Below, one piece after another: positions 24,684 through 32,877 of a stretch of 47,904 nucleotides of DNA (positions within the stretch are counted from its first letter, which is position 1; every line of letters starts with the position of its first letter). The notes below the pieces were generated by a model. The model ran no database searches and had not been told where the DNA came from. It saw only the letters and a program-made list of their open reading frames with translations. The position numbers were made by a program, and so were the translations under genes. Source of the stretch: Bacillota bacterium (GTDB lineage Bacteria > Bacillota > Clostridia > Christensenellales > Aristaeellaceae). The stretch spans positions 1 to 47,904 of the forward strand of contig JAEYRW010000026.1 of assembly GCA_023435435.1 (NCBI GenBank), read 5' to 3'.

Positions 24684-25508
24684 TTACAGCCGTTGGCAGC
24701 CGGGGCAGCAATACACCGCGCCGCCGAGATAGGGCTCCTTGACGATCTCCTGTCCGCAAACAGGACAGGGCTTCCCCACCGTGAGACGGGAGAGCACGGT
24801 TTTGTAGCCGCCCGCGTTTCCGAAAAAGTCCTTCTCCACGTCGCGCCCGCCCGCCTCCGTCATGCGGCGAAGCGTTCCGACGGTGCTTTCGTAGAGCCGT
24901 TCCACGTCGCTTTCGGTGAGCGTCTGAACCTTCCGCTTGGGATGAATGCCCGCGCGGAAGAGGATGTCCTGCAAAGCGCCGTTCCCCAGGCCCGGAATCC
25001 GCTGCTCCGTGGCCAGGAGCGCCTTGGCGGAGAGCTTCCCGTCCGCCGCGGCAACGATGTCCCCGAAAACGCCGGGCGTGAACGCGTCCGTCAGCGGCGA
25101 GGGCTTGCGCTTCGCCGTTTCGTAATAGCCGTTTTCAAACTCGCCCACCCGGAACGCCCACATGCCGCCGTACATCTGCACGCCGCAACTCAGGGCGGAG
25201 CCGTCGTCAAATTCCACGAGAAGCTGGTGCTTTTTGGGCCGCTTCGCGCCGGGCGCGCAGAAGCGCGGACTCGCGCCGTCACAGAAGATCATGCCCGCGC
25301 CGTCGAGGAGCACCTCCACCATTCCGCCTACCGCGCGCGCCCCCGCCACCATGCGGCCCGCGAGCAATTCACCATAACCCGCCGGATCGCCGTTGTACCA
25401 CGCGAACCCGTGGGGAAACGCGGCCGCCACCGCCGTGACAATCCTCTTCCCCGTCAATTGTCCGCCGATTTGCCTTGCGATTGTGACTGCCTCCGGAATT
25501 TCCAGCAT
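24684..25508 (-). CDS. Fpg/Nei-family DNA glycosylase-like protein lacking the catalytic proline
   Basis: A 274-residue protein of the formamidopyrimidine-DNA glycosylase family. The helix-two-turn-helix block (QRIPGLGNGALQDILFRAGIHPKRK) and the C-terminal zinc finger (CPVCG and CCPGCQ) are intact. In active Fpg the second codon encodes the catalytic Pro, exposed after Met removal, within MPELPE. Here it reads MLEIPEAVTIARQ, so Leu replaces the nucleophile. ATG 25508 follows AGGGGG and agrees with the family N-terminus, so a wrong start is unlikely to explain it. It may recognise damaged DNA without cleaving it, or use another residue. I recall similar variant members in Clostridia but could not check. 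Confidence 0.85.
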   Translation of the reverse strand: MLEIPEAVTIARQIGGQLTGKRIVTAVAAAFPHGFAWYNGDPAGYGELLAGRMVAGARAVGGMVEVLLDGAGMIFCDGASPRFCAPGAKRPKKHQLLVEFDDGSALSCGVQMYGGMWAFRVGEFENGYYETAKRKPSPLTDAFTPGVFGDIVAAADGKLSAKALLATEQRIPGLGNGALQDILFRAGIHPKRKVQTLTESDVERLYESTVGTLRRMTEAGGRDVEKDFFGNAGGYKTVLSRLTVGKPCPVCGQEIVKEPYLGGAVYCCPGCQRL

Positions 25509-25546
25509 GACTTTCCATCCCCCTTCGTATTCCTCGCGCCGCGCGC

Positions 25547-26305
25547 CTACTGCAAAGAATTCATGAAGTCGATGACGCTGAGCCGCGACGCAATGTAATT
25601 ATACTTGAGCACGGACGAAAGCGCCAGTCCCTTCAGGTTCTGGTCGCCGGAAGCGGCGCGCGTCGCCTCCGCGTAATCGTTCAAAAGCGCGTAGAGCCCC
25701 GTCGCGAACCGGTCGTCCGTGTCCGCGAGGGAAATGCGCAGCTCGCGTTCGCACGCGCCGAGCTCCGTGCGCGCCACCTCAACGAGCGCCCGGGCCGTCT
25801 TGGAATCCAGCTCGCCCGCGTCGATCCGCAGCGCCAGCGCGTTCATTTCCGCCGGGTATTTTTGAAGGGCGTCGACGGCGGCGCTCAGCGCGGTGAGCTG
25901 GCGCTCCGTGGCGGTGACGCGCACGGAAACCGACTCCGCCGAAAAGGCGCAGACGGAGGTGTCGATCCCCTCGTTTTCCGAGATGTGCGTGCACACTGAG
26001 CGCGCGTCACCCTCCGTGCCGTAGGCGGAGGCGAGCACCAGATACCGCCCGCTCTCGGGCCTGATGTAGCCCGCCGCGCCGCGATCCACGTAGCGGGCCG
26101 CCTCCACCCGCGCCGTGCCCGCGTCCACGTACGCACCGAAACAGGCGCAGTAGACGTTTGCGGTGGGAAGGTCAATGACCAGCGTCGTGCGCGCCGAAGT
26201 GTCGGAAACCGCGCGCGCATCCTCCACAGACGCCACCGGCAGCGTGGCCGCGTAGACGACGTAGGCAACGATGGCGCAAAGAATGGGCAGAAATACCCTC
26301 TTCAT
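25547..26305 (-). CDS. Membrane-anchored SPOR-like protein
   Basis: A 252-residue protein with one N-terminal hydrophobic segment (MKRVFLPILCAIVAYVVYAATLP) and no cleavage or lipobox signal, so the rest is probably outside the membrane. Residues ~45-120 resemble a SPOR peptidoglycan-binding repeat (YCACFGAYVDAG... and GRYLVLASAYGTEGDA). The rest is helical and charged. ATG 26305 follows GGAGGTG; an in-frame start at 26467 reads low-quality sequence. It lies 38 nt before the Fpg-like gene and may share its transcript. A cell-envelope role is inferred from the SPOR-like part, which I hold with moderate confidence only. Confidence 0.6.
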   Translation of the reverse strand: MKRVFLPILCAIVAYVVYAATLPVASVEDARAVSDTSARTTLVIDLPTANVYCACFGAYVDAGTARVEAARYVDRGAAGYIRPESGRYLVLASAYGTEGDARSVCTHISENEGIDTSVCAFSAESVSVRVTATERQLTALSAAVDALQKYPAEMNALALRIDAGELDSKTARALVEVARTELGACERELRISLADTDDRFATGLYALLNDYAEATRAASGDQNLKGLALSSVLKYNYIASRLSVIDFMNSLQ

Positions 26306-26353
26306 ACGGACACCTCCGCTGCATTTTATGCCCGGCGGCGGGCGGTTATTCAA

Positions 26354-26382
26354 TTGACTGGGCGCAAAATGAAGTATATAAT
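26354..26382 (+). promoter_or_regulatory. Strong promoter of the isomerase-MFS operon
   Basis: TTGACT, a 17-nt spacer and TATAAT form a near-consensus housekeeping promoter, about 35 nt before the isomerase start. Confidence 0.85.
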
Positions 26383-26417
26383 GAACGCATATGAATGGAA
26401 ACCGGAGGTTGACCAAG

Positions 26418-27209
26418 ATGTACAACGTTTTGACCGGCGCGCAGATGTATTCGGTGCGCACGCTCACCCAGACGGCGGAGGCTCTGGATGGAACGCTGGG
26501 CGCGCTCGCGAAAATGGGCTATACGTCCGTGCAGCTCTCGGGCCAGAACCCGGATCTCGACCCCGCCGCGGTGAAAGGGCTGCTGGACAAGCACGGTCTC
26601 ATTTGCCCCGCCACGCACATTTCCTTCCAGGAAATGGAGACGGCGCTTCCCAATGTCATCGCCCGGCACAAGCTTTGGAACTGCGCGTATCCCGGCGTCG
26701 GCTCCATGCCCCGCGAATATGCGGCGCGCGCGGATGGCTACCGCGCCTTCGCGAAAAAGGCAAACGAAATCGGGAAGAAGCTCGCCGACGAGGGCCTTAC
26801 GTTCATCTACCACAACCACGCCTTTGAATTCCAGAAATTCGGCGAGACCACGGGCATGGACATCCTCTTTGAGGAGCTTGAGAGCGCCCAGTTCGAGATT
26901 GATGTATACTGGGTGCAATCCGGCGGCGCGGACCCGGTGGAGTGGATCCGCAAGGTGGCGGGGCGCATGGACGTGGTTCACTTTAAAGAGATGGCGGGCA
27001 GGCTCCCGGACGACAAGAACCGCTCCATGACCGAAATGGTGCCCATCGGCGAGGGCAACCTCAACTGGCGCAAGATCATGGCGGCCTGCGACGAAACGGG
27101 CGTGAAGTACGCCTTCATCGAGCAGGACAACGCCGTGGACACCGATCCTCTGGACTGCATGCACAGGAGCATCCGGAACCTGAGCCGCATGGGCGGGCGC
27201 TTCCAGTAG
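26418..27209 (+). CDS. Sugar phosphate isomerase/epimerase-like TIM-barrel protein
   Basis: A 263-residue protein of the xylose isomerase-like / AP endonuclease 2 superfamily. The metal-binding barrel is seen in TFIYHNHAFEF (His), FEIDVYWVQSGG (Asp), DVVHFKEM (His), and the late FIEQD (Glu). This is the form often labelled sugar phosphate isomerase/epimerase (IolE-, inosose dehydratase-like). ATG 26418 is chosen because GGAGG lies 9 nt upstream; an ATG 27 nt earlier lacks a site. Only 3 nt separate it from the MFS gene, so the pair probably imports and processes one carbon source, maybe a polyol or unusual sugar. The exact substrate is unknown. Confidence 0.85.
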   Translation: MYNVLTGAQMYSVRTLTQTAEALDGTLGALAKMGYTSVQLSGQNPDLDPAAVKGLLDKHGLICPATHISFQEMETALPNVIARHKLWNCAYPGVGSMPREYAARADGYRAFAKKANEIGKKLADEGLTFIYHNHAFEFQKFGETTGMDILFEELESAQFEIDVYWVQSGGADPVEWIRKVAGRMDVVHFKEMAGRLPDDKNRSMTEMVPIGEGNLNWRKIMAACDETGVKYAFIEQDNAVDTDPLDCMHRSIRNLSRMGGRFQ

Positions 27210-27212
27210 TCC

Positions 27213-28535
27213 GTGGGGCCTGTACACAGAAGCAGGATATTCCGCGGATTCGGCCTGCGCCGCGGACAGGAACCCCACTGGGAACGGGGGCCGTACTACG
27301 GCTGGGTAATCGTCCTTGCGGGCATGGTGACGATTTCCATGGCGCTGGGGCTCATCGCCAACAGCTTTTCCATCTTCATCGTGCCCATTTCGGCGGAGTT
27401 GGGCTTCACGCGCAGCCAGATGAGCACCAACCAGACCATCTTCGCCGCCGGCATGATGCTCGTGTCCCTGTTTTGGGGCGCAATCTTCTCAAAATTCCGG
27501 CTCAAGCGGCTCATGGGCATCGCGGCGGCCGTCTCCTGCGCGGTGTACTTTCTCTACTCCGTGGCGCACGCCCTCTGGGCGTTTTACGCGATCAGCATTG
27601 TGCTTTCGGTCACGATGGCGCTTCTGGGCTGGATGCCGTTCACGGTCATCGTCGGAAACTGGTTCACCAAAAAGCGCGGGTTTGCCCTGGGCCTTACGTT
27701 CATGGGCAGCGGGATCGGCGGCATGATCTACAACTCGCTGGGCGGATACCTCATCGCCTCGGTGGGCTGGCGCTCCACAATCATGATCTATTCGGTCATT
27801 CTGACCCTTGTGATGCTGCCGGTGGTTCTCTTCGTCGTCCGGATCAAGCCCCAGGACGTGGGCCTTCCCCCCTACGGCGGGGAGGACGACCAGATGCTCG
27901 CGGCGGAAGCGGAGGCGGGTGGGCTCACGCTGCATGAGGCGTCCCGGGACGGGCGGTTTTACATGATCGCCGCGTCGGTGACGGTGCTCGGGTTCGCGAT
28001 GAATTCGCTCAACGCCACCATCGCGCCGCACATGCAGGCGCTCAATTACTCGAGCGTGTTTGCCGCAAACGTCGCGGCCGCGTACATGGCGGCCCTTGCC
28101 ATCGGCAAATTCTCGCTGGGCGCGCTGAGCGACAAGCTCGGCACCCGGGCGGCCTGCACGCTGGCGCTGGGGGCTCTTTTCGCGGCATTCCTTTTCATGA
28201 TCTTCGCGCGCTTTTCCCTCGCGGTGCCGCTTTTGGTTCTCTGTTCCGGGCTGGGCAATTCCTTCGGCTCCGTGGCCTATCCGCTCATCACCCGCGCGGT
28301 TTACGGCGAGCGCGACTATGCCGCCATTACCGGCGTCGTCTCCTCCCTCAACAGCCTCGGCTCCGCCGTCGGGCCCGCCGTGTGCGGCGTGATCTTCGAC
28401 GCCTCGGGCTCCTACATCCCCGGCTATGTCGCCATGGCCGCGCTGGTGTTCGTGTTCGGCGGAACGCTGATCCTGGCGATGGGACGGGGCGTGCGGACAA
28501 AATTTCGCTTCAGAAGCCGCTTGACGGGCATCTGA
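27213..28535 (+). CDS. MFS transporter (OFA/MCT-like)
   Basis: A membrane protein of ~440 residues with 12 predicted helices in two halves joined by a charged linker near residues 215-245. The first helix is in YYGWVIVLAGMVTISMALG and the second half opens with FYMIAASVTVLGFAMNS. The GYYxG-like opening and the overall layout resemble oxalate/formate or monocarboxylate carriers. The start is uncertain: GTG 27213 is the first in frame but has no visible ribosome-binding site, so translational coupling to the isomerase gene is likely. The substrate is unknown and probably related to the isomerase. Confidence 0.8.
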   Translation: MGPVHRSRIFRGFGLRRGQEPHWERGPYYGWVIVLAGMVTISMALGLIANSFSIFIVPISAELGFTRSQMSTNQTIFAAGMMLVSLFWGAIFSKFRLKRLMGIAAAVSCAVYFLYSVAHALWAFYAISIVLSVTMALLGWMPFTVIVGNWFTKKRGFALGLTFMGSGIGGMIYNSLGGYLIASVGWRSTIMIYSVILTLVMLPVVLFVVRIKPQDVGLPPYGGEDDQMLAAEAEAGGLTLHEASRDGRFYMIAASVTVLGFAMNSLNATIAPHMQALNYSSVFAANVAAAYMAALAIGKFSLGALSDKLGTRAACTLALGALFAAFLFMIFARFSLAVPLLVLCSGLGNSFGSVAYPLITRAVYGERDYAAITGVVSSLNSLGSAVGPAVCGVIFDASGSYIPGYVAMAALVFVFGGTLILAMGRGVRTKFRFRSRLTGI

Positions 28536-28548
28536 TTGCGGTTATATT
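28521..28548 (+). promoter_or_regulatory. Promoter of the GyrI-like gene
   Basis: TTGACG, a 16-nt spacer and TATATT overlap the MFS stop codon and stand ~50 nt before the next start. Confidence 0.65.
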
Positions 28549-28600
28549 AGTGTCAAGCGGGGTCACATGACCCAAGAATGAAGGCAAGGGAGGCGTTCAC

Positions 28601-29107
28601 ATGCCTGAATTGGTCAATTTTACCGTCGAGAAAATGCCCGCGATGAAGGTCGTCGGGCGGGAGATCCGTCCGAAGATGGGTGCGGGCGAGAACCCGATTC
28701 CCGCGTTCTGGCAGCAGTGCTTTCAGGACAAGACGTTTGAAAAGATCGAGGCGCTGGGCGTGCCCGCGCTGGACGGCGCCTACGTGGGATTCATGACCGA
28801 GTACAGCAAGCAGGACGGGACGTTCACCTACGTCTGCGGCATCTTCATGAAGCCCGACTGCCCCGTGCCGGAAGGCTTTGTGAGCCGGGACGTGGCGGCG
28901 GCGGACGTGGCGGTGGGCTGGGTACGGGGACCGGAATTCGCCATCTACCCGGTGGCGCACACGCTCACCCAGGAAGCACTGGAGAAAGCAAAGCGCAGGC
29001 CGGACGAAAAGGCCGACTGGTGCGCGGAGGTGTACAACTGCCCGCGCTTCACCACAAAGCAGGAGAACGGGGACGTGATACTGGATTACTACATTCCCTG
29101 CCTGTAA
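28601..29107 (+). CDS. GyrI-like / AraC effector-binding domain protein
   Basis: A 168-residue single-domain protein with the GyrI-like small-molecule-binding fold: an opening VEKMPAMKVVGRE, a central FTYVCGIFMKP and a late AEVYNCPRF and ILDYYIPCL, which match the family pattern (E-Y-P ... I-P). Such proteins bind hydrophobic or cationic compounds; some also hydrolyse them. It has no DNA-binding domain. ATG 28601 follows GGGAGG, and a hairpin follows the stop. Ligand unknown. Confidence 0.85.
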   Translation: MPELVNFTVEKMPAMKVVGREIRPKMGAGENPIPAFWQQCFQDKTFEKIEALGVPALDGAYVGFMTEYSKQDGTFTYVCGIFMKPDCPVPEGFVSRDVAAADVAVGWVRGPEFAIYPVAHTLTQEALEKAKRRPDEKADWCAEVYNCPRFTTKQENGDVILDYYIPCL

Positions 29108-29116
29108 ACGCAAACA

Positions 29117-29141
29117 GGGCCCGACGCAAAGCGCCGGGCCC
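29117..29141. terminator. Hairpin between convergent genes
   Basis: GGGCCCG and CGGGCCC form the outer stem and CGC/GCG an inner one. It lies between the GyrI-like stop and the stop of the DUF362 gene. The T-tract is poor, so termination strength is uncertain. Confidence 0.55.
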
Positions 29142-29155
29142 TTCGCATGGGGCAA

Positions 29156-30286
29156 TTACATCCGGACGAGCTCGTATGCGCGGCTTCCGAGACCGATTTT
29201 TTCGGCATGGGAAAGACAGGTGCGCCATTCGGCGTCTGGGCGGGAATTGACAAAGTGGTCGTGGTGGTCTACAAAATCCCGCGCGGCCATGTTGTCCGAA
29301 AGCTGGCTGTGCGGAAGGGGCGTGGCGGCGAGGCACGCGTCGGCGCACGCCTGGTCGAGGGCCAGCGGGTCAAAGGACGCGAACATGCCGATGTTGGGCA
29401 GAATGGGGGCATCGTTCTCGCCGTGGCAGTCGCAGTTGGGGGATACGTCCACGATGAGGGAAATGTGGAAGTGGGGGCGTCCGTCCAGCACCGCCTTGGT
29501 GTATTCCGCCATGCGGCAGTTGAGCTCAGAGATGGCGGCGGAGGAGGTGAACGCAATGGCGTCGAAGTTGCACGAGCCAAGGCAGCGGCCGCAGCCCACG
29601 CACTTTTCCCAGTCCACGTGCATCTTGCGCGCAACGGGGTCAAACTTCAGCGCGTCGTTGGCGCACTCCCTCTGGCAGCGCATGCAGCCACGGCACGCTT
29701 CCTCGTCGATCTGGGGCTTCCCGTTGTTGTGCATGTCCTTTTTGCCCGCGCGGGAGCCGCAGCCCATGCCGATGTTTTTGATGGCGCCGCCGAAGCCCGT
29801 CATCTCGTGACCCTTGAAGTGCGTGAGGCTGATGAAGATATCCGCGTCCATGACGGCGCGGCCGATCTTCGCTTCCGTGAGGTAATCCCCGCCCACCACC
29901 GGGACCGCGATGTCGTCGGTGCCCTTGAGCCCGTCGCCGATGAGGATCGGGCAGCCCACGGTGAGGGGCGTAAAGCCGTTCTCCCACGCGCAGTAAAGAT
30001 GCTCGAGGGCATTTTTGCGGCTGCCGGGATAGAGGGTGTTGCAGTCGGTGAGGAAGGGCTTGCCGCCCAGCTCCTTGGTCACATCCGCCACGGCTTTCGC
30101 ATAGTTGGGGCGCAGAAAGCTGATGTTTCCCAGCTCACCGAAGTGCATCTTGATGGCGACAAACTTGCCGTCCATGTCGATTTGCCCGATGCCCGCCCGG
30201 GTGATGAGCTTTTTGAGCTTGGCGGGCAGGCTGTCGCCGAACGCCTTGGTTCTGAAGTCGGTAAAGTACACCTTGGATTTTTCCAT
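29156..30286 (-). CDS. DUF362 protein with two [4Fe-4S] clusters
   Basis: A 376-residue protein combining the DUF362 domain with a ferredoxin insert: CRGCMRCQREC and CVGCGRCLGSC supply eight cysteine ligands for two 4Fe-4S clusters. The DUF362 part has VAIKMHFGELGN, FLTDCNTLYPGSR and FKGHEMTGFGGAIKNIGMGC. Such proteins are widespread in anaerobes and their reaction is not established. ATG 30286 follows GGGAGTG. It lies 61 nt behind the DUF1801 gene, in a region with a minus-strand TATAAT at 30326-30331, so it may have its own promoter. Confidence 0.88.
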   Translation of the reverse strand: MEKSKVYFTDFRTKAFGDSLPAKLKKLITRAGIGQIDMDGKFVAIKMHFGELGNISFLRPNYAKAVADVTKELGGKPFLTDCNTLYPGSRKNALEHLYCAWENGFTPLTVGCPILIGDGLKGTDDIAVPVVGGDYLTEAKIGRAVMDADIFISLTHFKGHEMTGFGGAIKNIGMGCGSRAGKKDMHNNGKPQIDEEACRGCMRCQRECANDALKFDPVARKMHVDWEKCVGCGRCLGSCNFDAIAFTSSAAISELNCRMAEYTKAVLDGRPHFHISLIVDVSPNCDCHGENDAPILPNIGMFASFDPLALDQACADACLAATPLPHSQLSDNMAARDFVDHHDHFVNSRPDAEWRTCLSHAEKIGLGSRAYELVRM

Positions 30287-30347
30287 TTAAAGTCACTCCC
30301 GTCGGTCCTTGATCGCAATGCGACCATTATATACCTTCGAGTGTACT

Positions 30348-30746
30348 TTAACGCAAGCCCTTTTTGCCGGCGAGATTGAGGGCCACGGCCGCGCGCACCA
30401 GCTCCGCGAGGGCGCCGTCGTCGATTGTCTCCCCTTCGCGGACGTCGATGGCGCGGCGGGTGTTTCCCTCGAGGCTGGAATTGAACAGCCCCGCCGGGTC
30501 GGGAAGCGCCGCGCCCTTGGCGAACGTCATCTTGACCACGCTTTTGTACGTCTCGCCCGTCAGCACGATGCCGCCGCGGGACCAGACGGGGGTCCCCCGC
30601 CACTTCCATTCCTCGATGAGCGCCGGGTCCGCCGCGCGGATTACCGCCCGCAGGTGCGCAAGCATTTCGCCCCGCCAGTCGCCCAGCTCCTGAATCCGCC
30701 GGTCGATGAGCGTCGAGGCGGACATCGCTTCCTCCGCATTTGCCAT
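30348..30746 (-). CDS. DUF1801 domain protein, copy 1
   Basis: A 132-residue DUF1801 (YdhG-like) protein. The pattern WRGEMLAHLRAVIRAADPALIEEWKWRGTPVWSRGG is typical of this small frataxin-like fold. Function in this family is unclear; some members have been linked to iron handling. ATG 30746 follows GGGAGATGG; a longer frame upstream reads through the neighbouring gene and is not used. It lies 14 nt downstream of a second DUF1801 gene. Confidence 0.85.
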   Translation of the reverse strand: MANAEEAMSASTLIDRRIQELGDWRGEMLAHLRAVIRAADPALIEEWKWRGTPVWSRGGIVLTGETYKSVVKMTFAKGAALPDPAGLFNSSLEGNTRRAIDVREGETIDDGALAELVRAAVALNLAGKKGLR

Positions 30747-30760
30747 GGAACCATCTCCCT

Positions 30761-31132
30761 TTATTTTCGCCAGAATGTGCCGCACGCCGCCTTGTCGGCG
30801 ATGTTGAATTCGATCATCTTCTCGAGCAGCGTCCAGTCCACCGGACTCTTCCACGGAATTTGCCAGTACTCCTTCGTGCGTGAAAAGCCCGCCCGGGCGA
30901 TTTCCGCCTCGAACCGGTCCAGGCACGCGCGCTCGGGCGCGACGGAGAGGTGGCCCTTGGACGCCGCAAAGCTGACGATGAACGTGCCGTGGTCGGTGTA
31001 CATGGGCTGGTTCCATTTAATTTCGATCTTGAGCGACGGAAACCGCGAAGCCAGAAAGTCGCGGATTTCGTCCATGCGCGCCCGGCGCCCGGGATCGGCG
31101 ATTCTATCCATCCATTCATCGAATGCTTCCAT
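30761..31132 (-). CDS. DUF1801 / YdhG-like protein, copy 2
   Basis: A 123-residue DUF1801 protein with IKWNQPMYTDHGTFIVSFAASKGHLSVAPE in its core, close to the proteins annotated as iron chaperones of the YdhG/Fra type. ATG 31132 follows AAGGAG. It shares little sequence with copy 1, so the two are distant paralogs. It starts 12 nt after sulfatase 3 and is probably in the same operon. The iron role is from the family only. Confidence 0.85.
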   Translation of the reverse strand: MEAFDEWMDRIADPGRRARMDEIRDFLASRFPSLKIEIKWNQPMYTDHGTFIVSFAASKGHLSVAPERACLDRFEAEIARAGFSRTKEYWQIPWKSPVDWTLLEKMIEFNIADKAACGTFWRK

Positions 31133-31144
31133 GGATTTCTCCTT

Positions 31145-32485
31145 TCAGCGGATGTCCGGCAGCGGGAACGAATCCCCCGTCTTCTCAATCCAATCCCGCA
31201 CGAGATCGTTGAGCGCCCGGCACTTTTTGCGGTACGCGGTATTGTGGGCGAGATTCACCTGCTCGTAGGGGTCCTCGTTGAGGTCGAACATCAGCCACGG
31301 CGTGTTTTCCAGACACACATATTTATACCCATTTTTCGTGACGACGCCACGCCACGGAAGCGAAACGCTGTCCGGGTGGCCGGTGGGCACCACGGACTGC
31401 AAAAACGCGCTGTCGGGTTCTTTTCTGACCGGGTTTGTTTTAACCCGGTAATGGGAATAGTCGGTGCCCTGCATCCACGCCGGGGGCTCGATGCCGCAAA
31501 GGCCCAGCGTCGTGGGCGCGATGTCCACGTGGTTGACGGGCACGCCGGGGACCTTGCCGCAGCCGCGGTCTTCGTAATACATGGGCTGTTCCCCCGCGAT
31601 GATGAGGGGCACGCGCACAGCCTCCTCGTAGGGTGTCATCTTGCGGAACTGGCCGTGGGAGCCATGCATGTCCCCATGGTCGGAGAAGTACATGACGTGG
31701 GTGTCAAAGAGGAGCCCCAGCCGGTCGAGGGCGGAAAGCACACGGCCGATGTTCCGGTCGAGGTTCTCGATCATGGCATAATAACCCGCGAGCTCGTCCG
31801 CCGCCCGCGCCCGGACGGCTTTCACGTGCGGGACGTTCTCCCGGAAGACCACGGAACCCGCGTTGTGGCGGATCATATCCTCCGCCGGGGCGACACAGGG
31901 ATCATGGGGCGGCTGCACGGACAAAACGGCAAAGAACGGCGCGTCGCGCTCCCGCGCCCGCGCACGGTTTTCCAGATACTCGATCATCATGTCCGTAAGC
32001 GCGTCCGTCTCGTAGCCGGGGAGCCGCCTGTGAAACGCCGCCTCTCCTTCCCCGCCGTGAATCCACGAGTCCCACTGGCTGTTGTTATTTTCGTAGCCGA
32101 TCCAGGTTTTGAAGCCCCCGCGCCTGTCCGGCGGGACGATGTGGTGCGCCGCGCGGCCCTCCGATTCGTGGAAGCCGTCCACATGCCACTTGCCCAGATA
32201 GAAGGTATCGTAGCCGTTTTCATTGAACACGTGGGCGACGGTCTTCTGGTTGGGGTCGAGCCGATACTCGTGGCCGGGCACCGCCTTGTGGGGATAGAGG
32301 CCCGTGAGCATGGAGCCGCGGTACGGGCAGCAGAGGGGAAAACCGCTCACCGCGTCGCAGAAGTGGACGCCCGTGCGCGCCATGCGGTCGATGTTGGGGG
32401 TAAACACGTTGGGGTCGCCGCCCACGCCCGTCGCCTGCGCCCTGTGCTGGTCGGACAAAATCCAGAGTACGTTCTTTCGCTTCAT
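31145..32485 (-). CDS. Cys-type sulfatase 3
   Basis: A 446-residue sulfatase. The start VLWILSDQHRAQ gives the metal Asp, C52-C-P-Y-R56 in LCCPYRGSMLTG is the formylglycine motif, YLGKWHVDGFHE the Lys/His region, and YFSDHGDMHGSHGQFRK the second metal site. It belongs to the choline-sulfatase / heparan-type branch by general look, not firmly. No signal peptide is visible. ATG 32485 follows AGAGGG; an in-frame start at 32611 would enter the divergent promoter. It lies 17 kb from the importer-linked sulfatases and heads an operon with two DUF1801 genes, so its role may be separate. Confidence 0.88.
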   Translation of the reverse strand: MKRKNVLWILSDQHRAQATGVGGDPNVFTPNIDRMARTGVHFCDAVSGFPLCCPYRGSMLTGLYPHKAVPGHEYRLDPNQKTVAHVFNENGYDTFYLGKWHVDGFHESEGRAAHHIVPPDRRGGFKTWIGYENNNSQWDSWIHGGEGEAAFHRRLPGYETDALTDMMIEYLENRARARERDAPFFAVLSVQPPHDPCVAPAEDMIRHNAGSVVFRENVPHVKAVRARAADELAGYYAMIENLDRNIGRVLSALDRLGLLFDTHVMYFSDHGDMHGSHGQFRKMTPYEEAVRVPLIIAGEQPMYYEDRGCGKVPGVPVNHVDIAPTTLGLCGIEPPAWMQGTDYSHYRVKTNPVRKEPDSAFLQSVVPTGHPDSVSLPWRGVVTKNGYKYVCLENTPWLMFDLNEDPYEQVNLAHNTAYRKKCRALNDLVRDWIEKTGDSFPLPDIR

Positions 32486-32571
32486 CGCAATGCCCTCTGT
32501 TCTTTTTCGCCATTCTACCACGCGGCGCGCGGAGGCGCAACCATTGGTGGACGCCGGGAAACCGATTCTGT

Positions 32572-32579
32572 GGTATAAT
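32572..32579 (+). promoter_or_regulatory. Extended -10 promoter of the phasin-like/AarF operon
   Basis: TGGTATAAT has a perfect -10 and the extended TG, about 25 nt before the next start; no good -35 is seen. Confidence 0.6.
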
Positions 32580-32604
32580 AGGGGCAGACAAGGAGGAATG
32601 AACC

Positions 32605-32874
32605 ATGACACAGATTGAAGAGCTTTTCAAGAATCTGGCAATGGCGGGCATCGGCGCCGTGGCCATCGGCTACGAAAAGGGACAAAAGATCGTCGACGAA
32701 CTCATCAAGCGCGGCGAAATGACCGTCGAAGAGGGCAAGGTGTTCAACGAGGAGCTGCAAAGGCGGCTCAAGAAGGAACCCCCCAAGGCCGCCGACGTGG
32801 ACGTCGACGCCATGTCGCCCGAGGAACGGGCCGCGCTTCTGAAAAAGCTGCGCGCGCTGGACGAAGCCGAATAG
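32605..32874 (+). CDS. Small helical phasin-like protein
   Basis: An 89-residue protein, mainly helical and charged after a short hydrophobic stretch (NLAMAGIGAVAIGYEKG). The segment KIVDELIKRGEMTVEEGKVFNEELQRRLKK resembles the phasin / polyhydroxyalkanoate-granule-like family. In Clostridia a gene like this often precedes an AarF kinase, as here, 3 nt upstream of it. ATG 32605 follows AAGGAGGAA. A scaffold or membrane-associated partner of the kinase is a reasonable inference. Confidence 0.7.
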   Translation: MTQIEELFKNLAMAGIGAVAIGYEKGQKIVDELIKRGEMTVEEGKVFNEELQRRLKKEPPKAADVDVDAMSPEERAALLKKLRALDEAE

Positions 32875-32877
32875 CCC

